Shown: piece after piece, positions 1-9,523 of the stretch | How positions within the stretch are numbered: the first letter of the stretch is position 1 | Layout: every line of letters starts with the position of its first letter | Assembly: GCA_021441665.1 (NCBI GenBank) | Contig: JAGYYN010039216.1 | Span: 1 to 23,375, forward strand | Direction of reading: 5' to 3' | DNA length: 23,375 nucleotides | From: Euplotes cf. woodruffi 2 WChen-2021 | Taxonomy: Eukaryota; Ciliophora; Spirotrichea; Euplotida; Euplotidae | Notes under the pieces: model-generated | What the model was told of the DNA's origin: nothing | What the model saw: the letters and a program-made list of their open reading frames with translations, nothing else | The model's database searches: none | Made by a program: the position numbers and the translations under genes

Positions 1-162
1 TGCACCTGCATGGGCCGCAGGCTGCTGAGCGACCACGACCGGTTCAAGCACATACGGCATCGGTACGAGCATCACGAAGGGGACTCCGATTACAGTGCAG
101 GGCAGGTAGCTGGCTACGGGGGGAAGGCAGTCTGGACCTAGCTGATTGTGCGCAATAAACAT
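1..162 (-). CDS. N-terminus of unrecognised Pro/Val-rich protein (partial)
   Basis: An open frame begins at ATG 162-160, preceded by AACAAC in AT-rich DNA, and runs 54 codons off the left edge. The product starts MFIAHNQLGPDCLPP and is rich in Pro, Val and hydrophobic residues (for example LVPMPYVLEPVVVAQQP). Base composition jumps from very AT-rich to GC-rich just at this ATG, which is why a gene start was preferred here. The plus strand also has an open frame over 1-141, ending in TAG and reading GRRLLSDHDRFKHIRHRYEH, so a plus-strand C-terminus is the alternative. GC-rich codon use is unlike every other gene in the window. No family is recognised. Confidence 0.4.
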   Translation of the reverse strand, partial: MFIAHNQLGPDCLPPVASYLPCTVIGVPFVMLVPMPYVLEPVVVAQQPAAHAGA

Positions 163-1159
163 GTTGTTGCGAAAATTAACAATTATAAATACTCGTGGCA
201 ATAAATTGATTCAACCCTTAAATACCAATACAAAAATACTGTAAAATATTGAGTTTAAAGTCTATATTATAATAACTGTTTTAATTTTAAAACAATTCGT
301 TGCATTTAGTTAAAAACAAAATAAACATTTTATTGTTTATAATAATTTTTAAATTTAATCACTCGATGATATCAATGAAGGTAGAAATTAGAAAGTGGTA
401 TTTTGAATTGAATAAAAGTAATCGTTTAAAATTATGCTTTGAGTCATATTGATAAAGATTTTTTTTAAATCTTAAGGTATTATTGATATTATCAAAATTA
501 AACTAAAAATGATTGCGATATTGCAATCATACCAGTTATATATTGATTTAGTTATTATAATTAAACAGACAGTTTTTGAATAGATCAAGATTACTAATTT
601 GCCAAAATTTTTTTAATATAATATTCAAAAATTTGAGTCTGTATCATATAAGTATCAATGCAGATGTATAAATACAGTAGTTAAGGAATAAACTTGTATT
701 AGTGCGAGATATTCATAAAATTTTAATGATAATTAGATTTATTAAACTGCATGTGCTAAGCCTTCATCTTAAACACTACTGTCTTTAAAGCCTCGATTAA
801 GAGGGTATTAAAAATTGTCTGCAAAGACTGGGGTTTTGGTAGAAGAGAAAAAAGTTACTTTGGAACCACAATGCTTAGAATTAATATTGACATTGAAGTA
901 TACTGAACTTCGAGCAACTATGATCGAATTATAATAAACACAAGTCCATACGATCAAGGAGGAGACTATCCTAATTTGTATGGATGATATTTTCCTGCAA
1001 TTTGAAATTTTTGGATTGTATTTTTTGCAGAGAAATCATGTAATTTTTTGGTTCGACTTTTCGACCTATATTTCAAGATTCTTAGAGCTTGATTGTTTCT
1101 TCTTACTTTTCAAATTTTGACATCCTTTTATTCATTAGTGAAATCAAGTGATCTAAAAA
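163..1159. other. AT-rich intergenic stretch
   Basis: No convincing gene is seen here. The stretch lies between the putative start of the left-edge gene and the 3' end of the next minus-strand gene. It holds one telomere-like 10-mer, GGGGTTTTGG, at 830-839 (the Euplotes telomere repeat is G4T4), and about 50 nt further on CATTGAAGTA at 891-900, a 9 of 10 match to the E. crassus chromosome-breakage consensus HATTGAAaHH. Both could be chance. Confidence 0.5.
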
Positions 1160-3809
1160 TTACAAATGATCATTACTATTTTCCTCTTCTTGAATATCAG
1201 CAATATTAAGCTTCGGAAGTGACTGTTTATTTCTCGATTTTAACATTCTGTATTTGATTCTGCGATTCTTGCAAGTCCATATTCAAGTTTTCATCTTTCT
1301 TTGTATTTCTCTACGAACTCACAACTCTTAATTTATACCATTTTCAGCTTGATTTTGGTGAGTAATTCAACTTTATACGATTTATTTGTTCGGTTCTAAA
1401 AGTTACAGCCGGTTCGTACTATTGAAACTATTCATTGATTTGTTAGACTTATTCAAAGCGTGTTTTGTCTCGCTATTATTACGTGTATCAATAGCAAAAT
1501 TAACAGTGGTAAGTTCTTTCTCAATCGTCTGTATTTTTCTCTGCAAACTATGACTAGGCTGCAAAAATTAGCAATCAAAGCAACTACTTTGTATTTTAAA
1601 AGATCTTGAAACATCGGCTCGGTGGACTCCTCGACTTTATTTGATTTCTTTTCTTATAGCGGGGAAGACCTCGTCTTTTTTCTTCTTAACGATCCTCTGG
1701 TAGAAAATCGGTGAGACTATAGTATTTTTATCTTAGAATACTCTCTGATTCCTTTGTGATTCTAAAACAAAAAGATTATTTTTGAAACATTATGTAATCA
1801 AGATGATGAAAGACTTTTACCTGCTGTTGGCCTGGCTGTTGTTATACATTTCCGAGTAAGAACTGTTTTCGTAAATCACTTCTGAAATCTCTGAGTCTTG
1901 TGCATCGTAATTTATATCCAAATCTCCACTGAGAGGACTAAAATAATGTTTAAATGGTTTTGTAAATATATCAAAATTATTTTTATTGTCAACTATTAAT
2001 GATTTAATAATTTTAAAAATTACAATAATGATGAAATAGCAAAATTTTTAGCACGAAGACAGAAGAATACAAAATCAACGTACCTTTTATCCAGCATCAA
2101 GCTGGAATTTGACTGTTTTCTCTTGTTGTCTTTAAACTTACTACTCTCAAAATCTTTTGGAAGTTGTATTGATTGATTCGGAGAATTAGATATCGATTTA
2201 TTTCCTCTTCGAACTATACACAGCAATCAGTATTATGAACCTCTGTATTTTGAGATTGTATTTTTTATTAGAAAATTTCGTACGAAATTATTGAAGCTCT
2301 TCTTAAGTTCGAACTTGAGAACGGGTCATTTAGCGAGTTTTCTTGACTATACATGCCTCCTTCAAGCTTGATTCTTTTATGGCTCCTAATACGTTCGTAA
2401 AATTAACAAAATTGAACATGCCTTAATATTGCTTGGCTTTTTCTAAGTCCAAGCAATCGTTGTTCACCGTCAAAGTCTTCAGTTGCCTTATTTAATTAGT
2501 GCATACTTTTGTTTTTGTTGCTCGATCTGCAAGTAAATTATTACGACAACAAGCAGTCATTCGCTGCTAATCACACTTTTATTTCTTGAGTGAATATATA
2601 ATCAAGCAAAAAGCGCATAAGCAGTTATTGAATTAAACCCAGCAGTACTTGCCTTATTTAAAATACACTTAATCGATCCGTTATCTTTGTACGTGTTCAG
2701 CTCATCGAGGAAGGACTTTTTATACTCTTTAAAACTCATTAGCCTCTGCTTTTTACCTCTGTTATTTAAATGATTTCTGTTGATCCACTGGATGTCGTAT
2801 TTTGAGCCGAGAAACTCGACGAAATCCTTTACTCGAGTCTAGATGCAAGTAAACTTCAGATTAAGTGAATTTCGCATTTTTTTGCACTAATAAAATATTA
2901 CTGTCAGATATACTAATCTAAAATTGTATTCGGACTTAGCAGTCATATAAAAAAAAAACAAATTTGAGTTATTTTAAATTATGCAAATCTCAATCAAAAA
3001 TTTATAAGTTTTCTTGAATGAAATTTCTGAGTTTTTTTGATGCTTACTGATAGAGTGTTGAGTTTCCAATAAAAGTCGCTTTTTGTGTCCTTATCCATCC
3101 TCAGCTGAATTGCATGCTCGATATCCTTTTGTTGATCCGTTTGCTTTTCCTCGTCCTGTTTTACTTCCTGTCTCTGGGTCTGAGTTGAGTGCTTTCTCGA
3201 GCTTACATTCGCTCTTTTCTTGTCGAATGAAATTCCTTTATTTCGAAGTTTTCGACACAGGAGTATTTTCTAGCTCTGACATCAGCGGCTTGGAAATTAT
3301 TCTAAAGCTTGGCGCCTTCAGGTTGGGGTCCAGGCTGTAGCTGAGCCTCTTTTTGACTGCAGGCTCGGGTGCAATTGGGCTTTTTATCAGCTGAAAATAA
3401 TTGAATTTACGAATTGAAAATAAGTAAGGTTTTTATTTTGGTAACAATAAAAATATTCATAAAATTGAAAATCTTTTTGGATAGAAAATATTTTAAGATG
3501 CTGCTTTTATATTAGATTTATAACGCCTGTTTTTGGATTTTTGAATACGTATTATTTGATATTTTTCGCTTAAAAGATCTGAATAAAATGAAAGTATTTG
3601 TTTGATATTTAGGCTTTATTTACTTAAATTTATGAATTTTGTGTATAAATGGTGTTCTCTTCATTTTATTATTTTACATGTGATTGATGACTGAAAAGTA
3701 ATTTAAATTATACTAAGACAGTCTGTATGCTAAATAATTCTATATTTTTGGGAATTCTTACACGTTCTTGAAGTACATTTGAAGTTGGTAATTGCAAGTT
3801 GTCCTCCAT
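1160..3809 (-). CDS. Orphan polar, coiled-coil-like protein, 8 exons, 4 frameshifts
   Basis: Exons in transcript order: 3809-3762, 3390-3048, 2838-2649, 2213-2084, 1937-1821, 1761-1588, 1558-1407, 1308-1160. All junctions are GT-AG and all phases match, giving about 432 residues from ATG 3809 (MEDNLQLPTSNVLQER) to TAA 1162-1160. Four +1 shifts at stop codons are needed: AAA-TAA at 3243-3238, AGA-TAA at 1733-1728, AAA-TAA at 1642-1637 and AAA-TAA at 1232-1227. The protein is rich in Lys, Gln, Glu, Ser and Asn. Exon 2 carries a Gln/Glu/Lys-rich helix-like stretch (QRQEVKQDEEKQTDQQKD) and exon 7 a possible coiled coil (LQRKIQTIEKELTTVN). No family was recognised. The intron at 1587-1559 is 29 nt. 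The acceptor of the last exon (GTAGAG|A) was chosen because it keeps phase; neighbouring AGs open other frames, so the last about 50 residues are the weakest part. TTG-TAA at the end lies very close to the presumed 3' end. Confidence 0.7.
2214..2648 (-). other. Long intron (435 nt) of the orphan gene
   Basis: The interval runs from GTACTG at 2648 to GTATAG at 2214 and joins phase-1 exons. It is about ten times longer than the usual introns here, and AT-rich. A GC donor (GCAAGT) three to four bases upstream is an alternative but breaks phase. It could hide a germline-only internal eliminated sequence; no clear terminal repeats were seen. A 371-nt intron at 3391-3761 is similar. Confidence 0.5.
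3238..3243 (-). other. +1 frameshift site AAA-TAA in the orphan gene, exon 2
   Basis: The zero frame reads NTPVSKTSK then TAA. Skipping one T gives KGISFDKKRANVSS and a frame that stays open to the GTAAGC splice donor at 3047. Exon length (343 nt) fits flanking phase-0 junctions only if one base is skipped. Confidence 0.75.
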
Positions 3810-4379
3810 TTATTCCTGATGTATAAATTATATTAAGAATAAGTTTAACAAATATATATCAAGTTATAGTAATTTGCATAGTAACATTATATTGATTGAA
3901 TTAAGAAACTGATTTATGTTTATAAATATAATGTCTTCAAACATTTTTATTAAATATAAATCCTAATAATTAAGTTCTACGTTTTCTGAAAATATTCTCT
4001 AAAATTCTGATATTTCAAATTTACCTCAAACATTTCAAATTTTAAAAATTCGAAAGCCATAACATATTTCCTCTCTAAATTCTAATTTAAATTAGCATTT
4101 TAAATCCTATATACATCAATAAACAACACTCCATTTAAACACAATACACCTAAAAATAACTAAAACCTAATCAAAATCTCATAAAAACTTGATAAACCTC
4201 TAAATTCCCTCAAAATTTATCATACAGCATATTGAACATAAAAATCCCCCTCTCCTCAAATCCTTATTTCCTCCCTTTCCTGCATCAAGCATATAAAGGG
4301 GTGGAAATATTGAAGAGAGACTAGTGCTGTACAAAATCATTCAAAAATATTATAAAATTATCAGGAATCACTCGTAATA
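3810..4379. promoter_or_regulatory. Divergent intergenic region with strong C-over-G skew
   Basis: This stretch separates two divergent genes (starts at 3809 minus and 4380 plus), so it should hold both promoters. No gene is seen. Within about 4081-4290 the plus strand is almost free of G but holds many C, ending in pyrimidine-rich runs just before a TATA-like element. No operator or repeat could be defined. Confidence 0.45.
4292..4301 (+). promoter_or_regulatory. TATA-like element before the zinc-finger gene
   Basis: TATAAAGGGG lies 78 bases before the ATG at 4380, just downstream of a pyrimidine-rich tract, a plausible place for a TATA box. AT-rich DNA gives many TATA matches, so this rests mainly on position and the flanking Gs. 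Confidence 0.3.
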
Positions 4380-6835
4380 ATGTCTGCGACGATAGCTCAG
4401 AATCAAGCACCGACTGAAAGAGACAGGACTGAATATAAGTGAACTCATCCGAGATGAGGAAAACTGTTTTCCTGAAGCAAAACACTTAAGGACCACAGCA
4501 GGATTCATACAGGAGAAAGGCCATACGAATGAGCGATATGAGGCCAAACATTTTCGCAATATAGGTAAGTCCACTTCACACAATTATTAAAAAATTTATA
4601 GCAGTCTCCAAAAACACGGCAGGGTACATGATAAAAAGCAACCGTACCGGTGAGAGTTTGAAGGCTGAACCAAGGCTTTCTCGCAAATATCAAATTTAAT
4701 TCGACACAAAAGGATTCATACAGGTGAAAGGCCGTATAAGTGTACTTTATGCCCAAAAAGCTTCGCATCCGGTTCAAATTTAAAGCAACATGTCCAGACC
4801 CATGCGACTACTGAGGCTAGGCTGACGTACGAATGAAAGTACTGAAAGGACAACAAAAACAAACAGTATTATTACTACTCCAGCCTTCGAAAGCACATTC
4901 AGGCCTACCACAAAGGCAAAGCGAAAAAGCTTCAGAATATTATCGACTCGAAAGAGGCTTTGATGAAATCGAGAAAATTCGGCAAGATATTTTTGATCGA
5001 AAAGTTTTACAGAAGTGCATTGGAACAGATCGACCGACATGAGCTGACCAACAAGACTTCTATTAACTTTATGAAGCAGTTGGTCGGGGATGCAGAATCG
5101 TATTCGAATAGTTCTGATGAAAAATCACCAGTTTTCCAAGACAAAATTACAACTGAACTTAAGGCTTCTTGATGTCAGGATAAAGGTGAAAACTCAAAAC
5201 ATCAATGATGACAAAGTAAACAAAATGACAGGGTCGATGAAATAAATCAAAAATGATGTAAAGATCAAGGCGATGCTGCAAAGAATTATTGTACTATGAA
5301 AATTTCTTTTGAAAAATCGACAATTTCGCCCCAACAGTATAGGATAGATTCATCACAAATTAGCAGAAAGTCAGGCTTTATTGTTGTCAAACCTAAAGAA
5401 AAGAGTAAGATCGCTAATATAAACAGTTTTTAGATTCAAATGCTACTAATAATGCGGTGTCACCGTCAAGTAAAAGCCTATTTGTCAATAATATGAATGC
5501 ATATCCAAATGTGAATTTTACTGAACAAAATAGACCTGAGACACTGAAAAATTCTGACTCTTTGTACCCAAAAGTACCTGCATTTTATCAAATACCAAAG
5601 GCACCAAAAAGCGTTGTCTCCAAGTCTTTATCGCCATTTTCTTCAATAGAAAGCCAATCAAAAGTGAACATTCAGACTTGTGATCCAAACACAAGCGAGG
5701 CCAAGAAGCATATTCAAATTACATATGAAGAAGATAATGAAAAAGAAGACCCAATGATCCCTTTTTCTGCAGTTAATCCAAAGTAAGTTAATTTTTGCAT
5801 TATCAATATTCGCGCTTTTAAGTTATCGAATCCACATAAGCTGTAGAAGCATAATTGCAGCGTTTACAATTACATTCTTTGCTTAGACCTAATGCGGTTC
5901 AAAAATCAAAGGAGAACCATTTCCACGAAGTGAAGCCTCAGTGGGAAGACATCAGCAAGTCTAAGCTGGAATCTGGTCTCACAAACGACTATCTATCCTC
6001 GTTGCCTTGAATTAAGAAAATCGTGAGTGTAAACTACACAAATCCTGCGACAAAGCAGACAGTCGCAACAAACGACTTCGACATGCTGATGGACTTAAAT
6101 ATTTCAACGCCGCAGTGAATATCTCTTTGTAGCGGAGGAGGGGTCTGCCCCGAACTGCTCCCAATAATGTGAGAAAGCTACAAAGAGAGGAAATGACGGT
6201 GCACAAATGTGTGAATCAAAAAGATCAACTTGATCAAAAGCAATATGTAAACATGTCGAGTTTACATACCCACTCCATCTTTAATTATGTTAACGTGATT
6301 ATATGAAAATGACTCTTCGAAGTATATAAAATTACTATTTTCTCAGTATATTGTCTCTCAAATCGACTATACATCTAAATCTCGCTAAGCCCTTAATTTT
6401 GCCTGTGTCTGCGGTTGCAATCAAGCAGGGTAAAAACAATTCCCCATTTTTATATATTATATAAAATAGCGGAGAGGAAATATATTTTGTAGATAGAATC
6501 AAAATTATGAGATCTTGCTGCAAATCCAAATCCCGCTTAAAATTAACGAAAAAGAACTTAGACCAGCGAGAATCAAGTTTTACAGCTGCTGTATCGTCTG
6601 CCTGGGTTACACGCAGATTTAATTAAGATAAGAGCAATATTTTCACTCGCAAATGTTTGTGATTTAATTAGCGAAAATTAAAATAAGCGAGGTCTTAAGA
6701 CGGGCGAGGGGTAATTATTTGGATTTTATTTGGAATTGCTATTGAAGAATCGAGAGAGACGATCTGACTTTATGCGAATCGACAAATTGAATCCTTCATT
6801 TATTGCTATTTAATTGTTTAATTTTTTCTTGATAA
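4380..6835 (+). CDS. Five-finger C2H2 zinc-finger protein
   Basis: Likely a nuclear DNA-binding protein. Exons: 4380-4564, 4602-5404, 5434-5782, 5887-6246, 6347-6429, 6493-6835, with GT-AG introns of 37, 29, 104, 100 and 63 nt. The start [16 protein letters not shown] comes directly before finger 1. Five C2H2 fingers lie at about residues 21-43, 51-71, 79-101, 109-129 and 140-165, joined by classic TGERPY linkers after fingers 1 and 3. Eight of the ten zinc-ligand cysteines are TGA codons, which proves the Cys reading. Downstream are a basic helical stretch, three Cys-Cys pairs (about 5170-5260) and a Ser/Asn/Pro-rich tail. The first four exons are well supported; if translation ended at TAA 6248-6250 the protein would be 566 residues. 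Splicing at GTAAAC (6247) instead keeps phase into two more exons and needs two AAT-TAA shifts (6621-6626 and 6676-6681), giving about 706 residues. That C-terminal part is uncertain. Confidence 0.85.
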
Positions 6836-7127
6836 ATTAAGTTTTGAATGGATTAATAAAATTTATTTTAAAACTGTTATTTATTAAGAGATATTGTGTA
6901 TTTAGATTTTTAAGTCAAATCAAAATAATTCGATTTAAAGATTTAGAACAGTATTTTTGCCAAAATTTATATTTACTCAATAACATTAGCATATTTGTAT
7001 GCCTATTTCAATATTATTTATCGCATTTTAAAACTTATATTGGATAGAATATATATGATGGTATAGCTTATTAAATTTTGATTATACCAAAGCAAATTAA
7101 TTTGTTGAATTTCAGCTAAATTTCGTT
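6836..7127. other. Short AT-rich spacer between convergent genes
   Basis: This is the gap between the 3' ends of the zinc-finger and CDPK genes. Only AT-rich sequence is seen. An ATG-initiated frame at 6844-7047 has a composition typical of translated AT-rich DNA and was not accepted. Confidence 0.5.
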
Positions 7128-9403
7128 TTAACCGATAAAAGTTTTGATTCTTTTATCACTAGTATAAATACTCATTCATCTTAGAAACTCCTTATAGTTC
7201 ATTTTGCCATAAGAGACTGTGCCTCATTCTTGTAGCATGTATTTAAATTCGTCAGTTTTCATTAGATCAAAATCGTTATTTATCAAGTGCATCTTTAAGC
7301 TCTTTTCCGTCGATGTAGCCGTCTTTATTAGAATCAAAGTACTTGAATGCCATTTCAAGTTTCTTTAAATACTTGACTATTTCCCAATCTAAAGTGGCAG
7401 CGACAAATTCGTTATAATCGATCGCGCCATTATTTATCAGTATCAACGCTTTCCATAATTTTCTTGGCTTCTTCGGCAGTGTAGGATGGACCGAGGCCTT
7501 TTTGTAGTTCTTTAAACGTGATGTACCCGTCTTTGTTTCTGTCTAGCTTATCAAAGCTCTGGAGTTGCCTTTCGACATCTTCGTTTGTTACTCTCGATGC
7601 CAAAAAGGTTAAAATTATCTTCCTGACTTTATTTATCCTCGTAAAGTCTTTAAGTTTTTCAAGATGGTTTAGAGAGATCTTTTTCTTTGGTTTTGCCAAT
7701 GACTGCTTAAACCACGGGTGCTTCAACACCTGTCTTGGAGAATACCTGTCATTTTCATTTGTAAGCAGATTGCTAATCAGGTCTTTAGCCTCATCTGAGA
7801 CTGACTCCCACTCTGGTTCGCTGAAGTCTACCTCCCCCTCGAGAATGGTATCAAATATTTCATCTTGAGTCTCACCGTCGAAAGGTGGAAAGCCGCAAAG
7901 CATGACGTAAAGAATGCAGCCCGCCGACCACATGTCGCAAGAGCTTGAGTAGTTACCTTTTATGACCTCTGGAGCCATAAAGAATGCTGTTCCTGCTTTC
8001 GTCTCCATTCGCAGAAGTGCTTTCTCCCCCGCGCTGTTAATTTGGAAGAATGACCGAGACAGACCGAAATCAATCAGCTTGATACACGGATTGTCCTCAT
8101 CATTGACGTTGAACATAAAGTTTTCTGGCTTTAAGTCCCGATGTCATATTTTGTTCTTGTGGCAGTAGAGCAATGCCTTTATGATTTGTTCGAATATAAC
8201 CGCAGCGTACTGTTCATCAAAATGGTCCTTTTCTGCGATTTGATCGAATAGCTCTCCGCCCGAGCAAAGTTCTTGTACTAAATAAATATTCTTTTCATCT
8301 TCAAAAATCTCAAACAACTTGATAATATGCGGGTGGTCAAGTGTCCTGAGCGCAGTAAGTTCATTCAAAAATCGTTTTTTATTCTTAATCTTTGACTTTT
8401 CAAGTTTATTTAATAGCCCGCTGTTCTCCTGTATCGATTTCAGCTGCTTTAAAGACAATTCCGTAAGCGCCTTCTCCAAGTTTTTCATAGAACTTATAGT
8501 AATTTTTGACGTCTCCGTCTCGTTCTTTAATAAACAAGTCCTAAATATTTTTTATATATAGTAAAAGACAATTACTCAAATGAACTATAGTTATCTCAGG
8601 TATGAAGGATTAGTAATCATGTTGATAGTTTAAGCCTCAAAGAAATAAAAGCAAACTTACTCTTTTTAAAATGAAGTGGTTAAATAGCTTATTTTAAGTC
8701 AAAATTCTGCTTGCACATCTCAAAGTTTGTTCTGTCTTTCGGCTGTGTGGTGTCTCTAAAAACTAAATAAAATCTACTCACTCAAGTAAATTAATTCAAT
8801 ACAAATTACAATTATCTACTTTGAATCCTATTGCTGTTTAGTTTCTTTAAAAATATAAAACTTTAGAGCTAAAATTATAATCACAAAAATATAATGATTT
8901 TACAAAAGGATCCAATTTGCTATTATTGCATCTAAAATCAAAAATACTGCCTCGAATTTCAATTTTTAATAAAATTAATATTATGAAGATTTAATGATTT
9001 CATGAGTCGAAAGTGCTCAACCTCCATTTTTGCTTGTATTTTAGCCATCTTAACAAACGTATTTACTAAAGTGACTAGAATAAAGCTACGCTTGGAGTAG
9101 TAACACGAGCAAGCATTTTTATTGCCATTGATGTAAAACTGAAATTCGACCGCAGTGCATTTACACATAATTATTAAAAGTACTGAAGATTTAGATAGAT
9201 GCATCAGCCATAACTTAGTATTGATAATTGTACTAGATTTACATGGTAGGTATAGGCTACAGTCATGTATAAGCTTTAGATTTATCACATAAAGAGCACC
9301 AGTGGTCTAGTCAGTTATTATTTAAAACTTACTTAGTTTCTTCCTCTTCTTCAGTCATGAAGTCATTCACAATTACACTTTGCTTCACAGATGAGTTCGA
9401 CAT
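7128..9403 (-). CDS. Calcium-dependent protein kinase (CDPK)
   Basis: A Ser/Thr kinase fused to calmodulin-like EF hands, activated by Ca2+; about 524 residues, normal for CDPKs. Exons: 9403-9333, 8755-8661 and 8540-7128 (introns 577 and 120 nt). Kinase motifs in order: glycine loop GEGAYG (about 77-82), RAIK with catalytic Lys99, helix-C Glu115, CHRDLKPEN (about 187-195, Cys from TGA), DFG (212-214), MAPE (243-246), then a CDPK-type junction (LKDFTRINKVRKIILTFLAS). EF loops: DRNKDGYITFKE (388-399), DTDKNGAIDYNE (421-432) and DSNKDGYIDGKE (457-468), plus a degenerate fourth hand. Four +1 shifts at AAA-TAA are required, at 8694-8689, 8411-8406, 7435-7430 and 7281-7276. The second follows catalytic Lys99 and the third splits EF loop 2. 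All exon lengths and phases agree with exactly four skipped bases. The N-terminus starts MSNSSVKQ; Gly2, usual for myristoylation, is absent. Confidence 0.93.
7276..7281 (-). other. +1 frameshift site before the last EF hand of CDPK
   Basis: The frame GKELKDALDK meets TAA; one skipped T gives NDFDLMKTDEFKYMLQ and then MNYKEFLRCM, the usual C-terminal EF region. The final TAA at 7130-7128 is only about 145 nt further on, so a stop this near the end is still shifted through. Confidence 0.85.
7430..7435 (-). other. +1 frameshift site inside EF-hand loop 2 of CDPK
   Basis: The zero frame reads VDTDK then TAA. Dropping one T gives NGAIDYNEFVAATLDW, so the 12-residue Ca2+ loop DTDKNGAIDYNE is completed only by the shift, between loop positions 4 and 5. 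Confidence 0.93.
8406..8411 (-). other. +1 frameshift site directly after the catalytic lysine of CDPK
   Basis: The AAA of AAA-TAA encodes Lys99 of the RAIK (VAIK) motif. Skipping the T restores KLEKSKIKNKKRFLNE, which continues into the helix-C region and the rest of the kinase domain. Family conservation on both sides makes this one of the clearest shifts in the window. Confidence 0.92.
8689..8694 (-). other. +1 frameshift site in CDPK exon 2
   Basis: Exon 2 reads CKQNFDLK then TAA; one skipped T gives KLFNHFILKR up to the GTAAGT donor. Length 95 nt fits the phase-2 and phase-0 junctions only with one base skipped. The sequence resembles the variable CDPK N-terminal region before the kinase. 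Confidence 0.8.
8756..9332 (-). other. Long first intron of CDPK (577 nt) with an internal open frame
   Basis: It begins GTAAGT at 9332 and ends TTTTTAG at 8756; phase 2 matches on both sides. It is much longer than other introns in the window. Inside, on the gene's own strand, 9288-8959 is open for 109 codons (ends HFRLMKSLNLHNINFIKN). No domain is recognised and no splice route joins it to the kinase. It could be chance, a nested exon, or germline-limited DNA. Confidence 0.5.
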
Positions 9404-9523
9404 ACACAGTACTGGTCGACTTTGTATCCAGTCTCACTGCTGTATTTATATTTTTCTAAAGTAATTCGGGTTTTTATTAAATTTAGTATATTTTAACAGT
9501 ATTTAGTAATTATATTAATATTG
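9404..9523. promoter_or_regulatory. 120-bp divergent promoter region
   Basis: Only 120 bases separate the divergent starts of CDPK (9403) and the next plus-strand orphan (9524). AT-rich with no clear motif. If the genes go to separate macronuclear chromosomes, both promoters and two telomere-addition points must fit here. Confidence 0.4.

Noticed and set aside
1153-1163. Possible 11-nt intron (GTAATTTTTAG) at the end of the orphan gene
   Set aside because: Far shorter than any other intron here; termination at TAA 1162-1160 is simpler.
3083-3340. 85-codon plus-strand frame
   Set aside because: It is antisense to exon 2 of the orphan gene, whose minus frame has matching splice phases and an AAA-TAA site.
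6335-6529. 64-codon minus-strand frame
   Set aside because: It is antisense to phase-consistent plus-strand exons of the zinc-finger gene.
6692-6701. Palindrome GTCTTAAGAC
   Set aside because: A single short palindrome in a probable exon with no partner or flanking structure.
7128-9403. CDPK as a pseudogene broken by several stops
   Set aside because: All breaks are identical AAA-TAA contexts resolved by the same +1 rule, all kinase and EF-hand residues are intact, and the same pattern recurs in unrelated genes.
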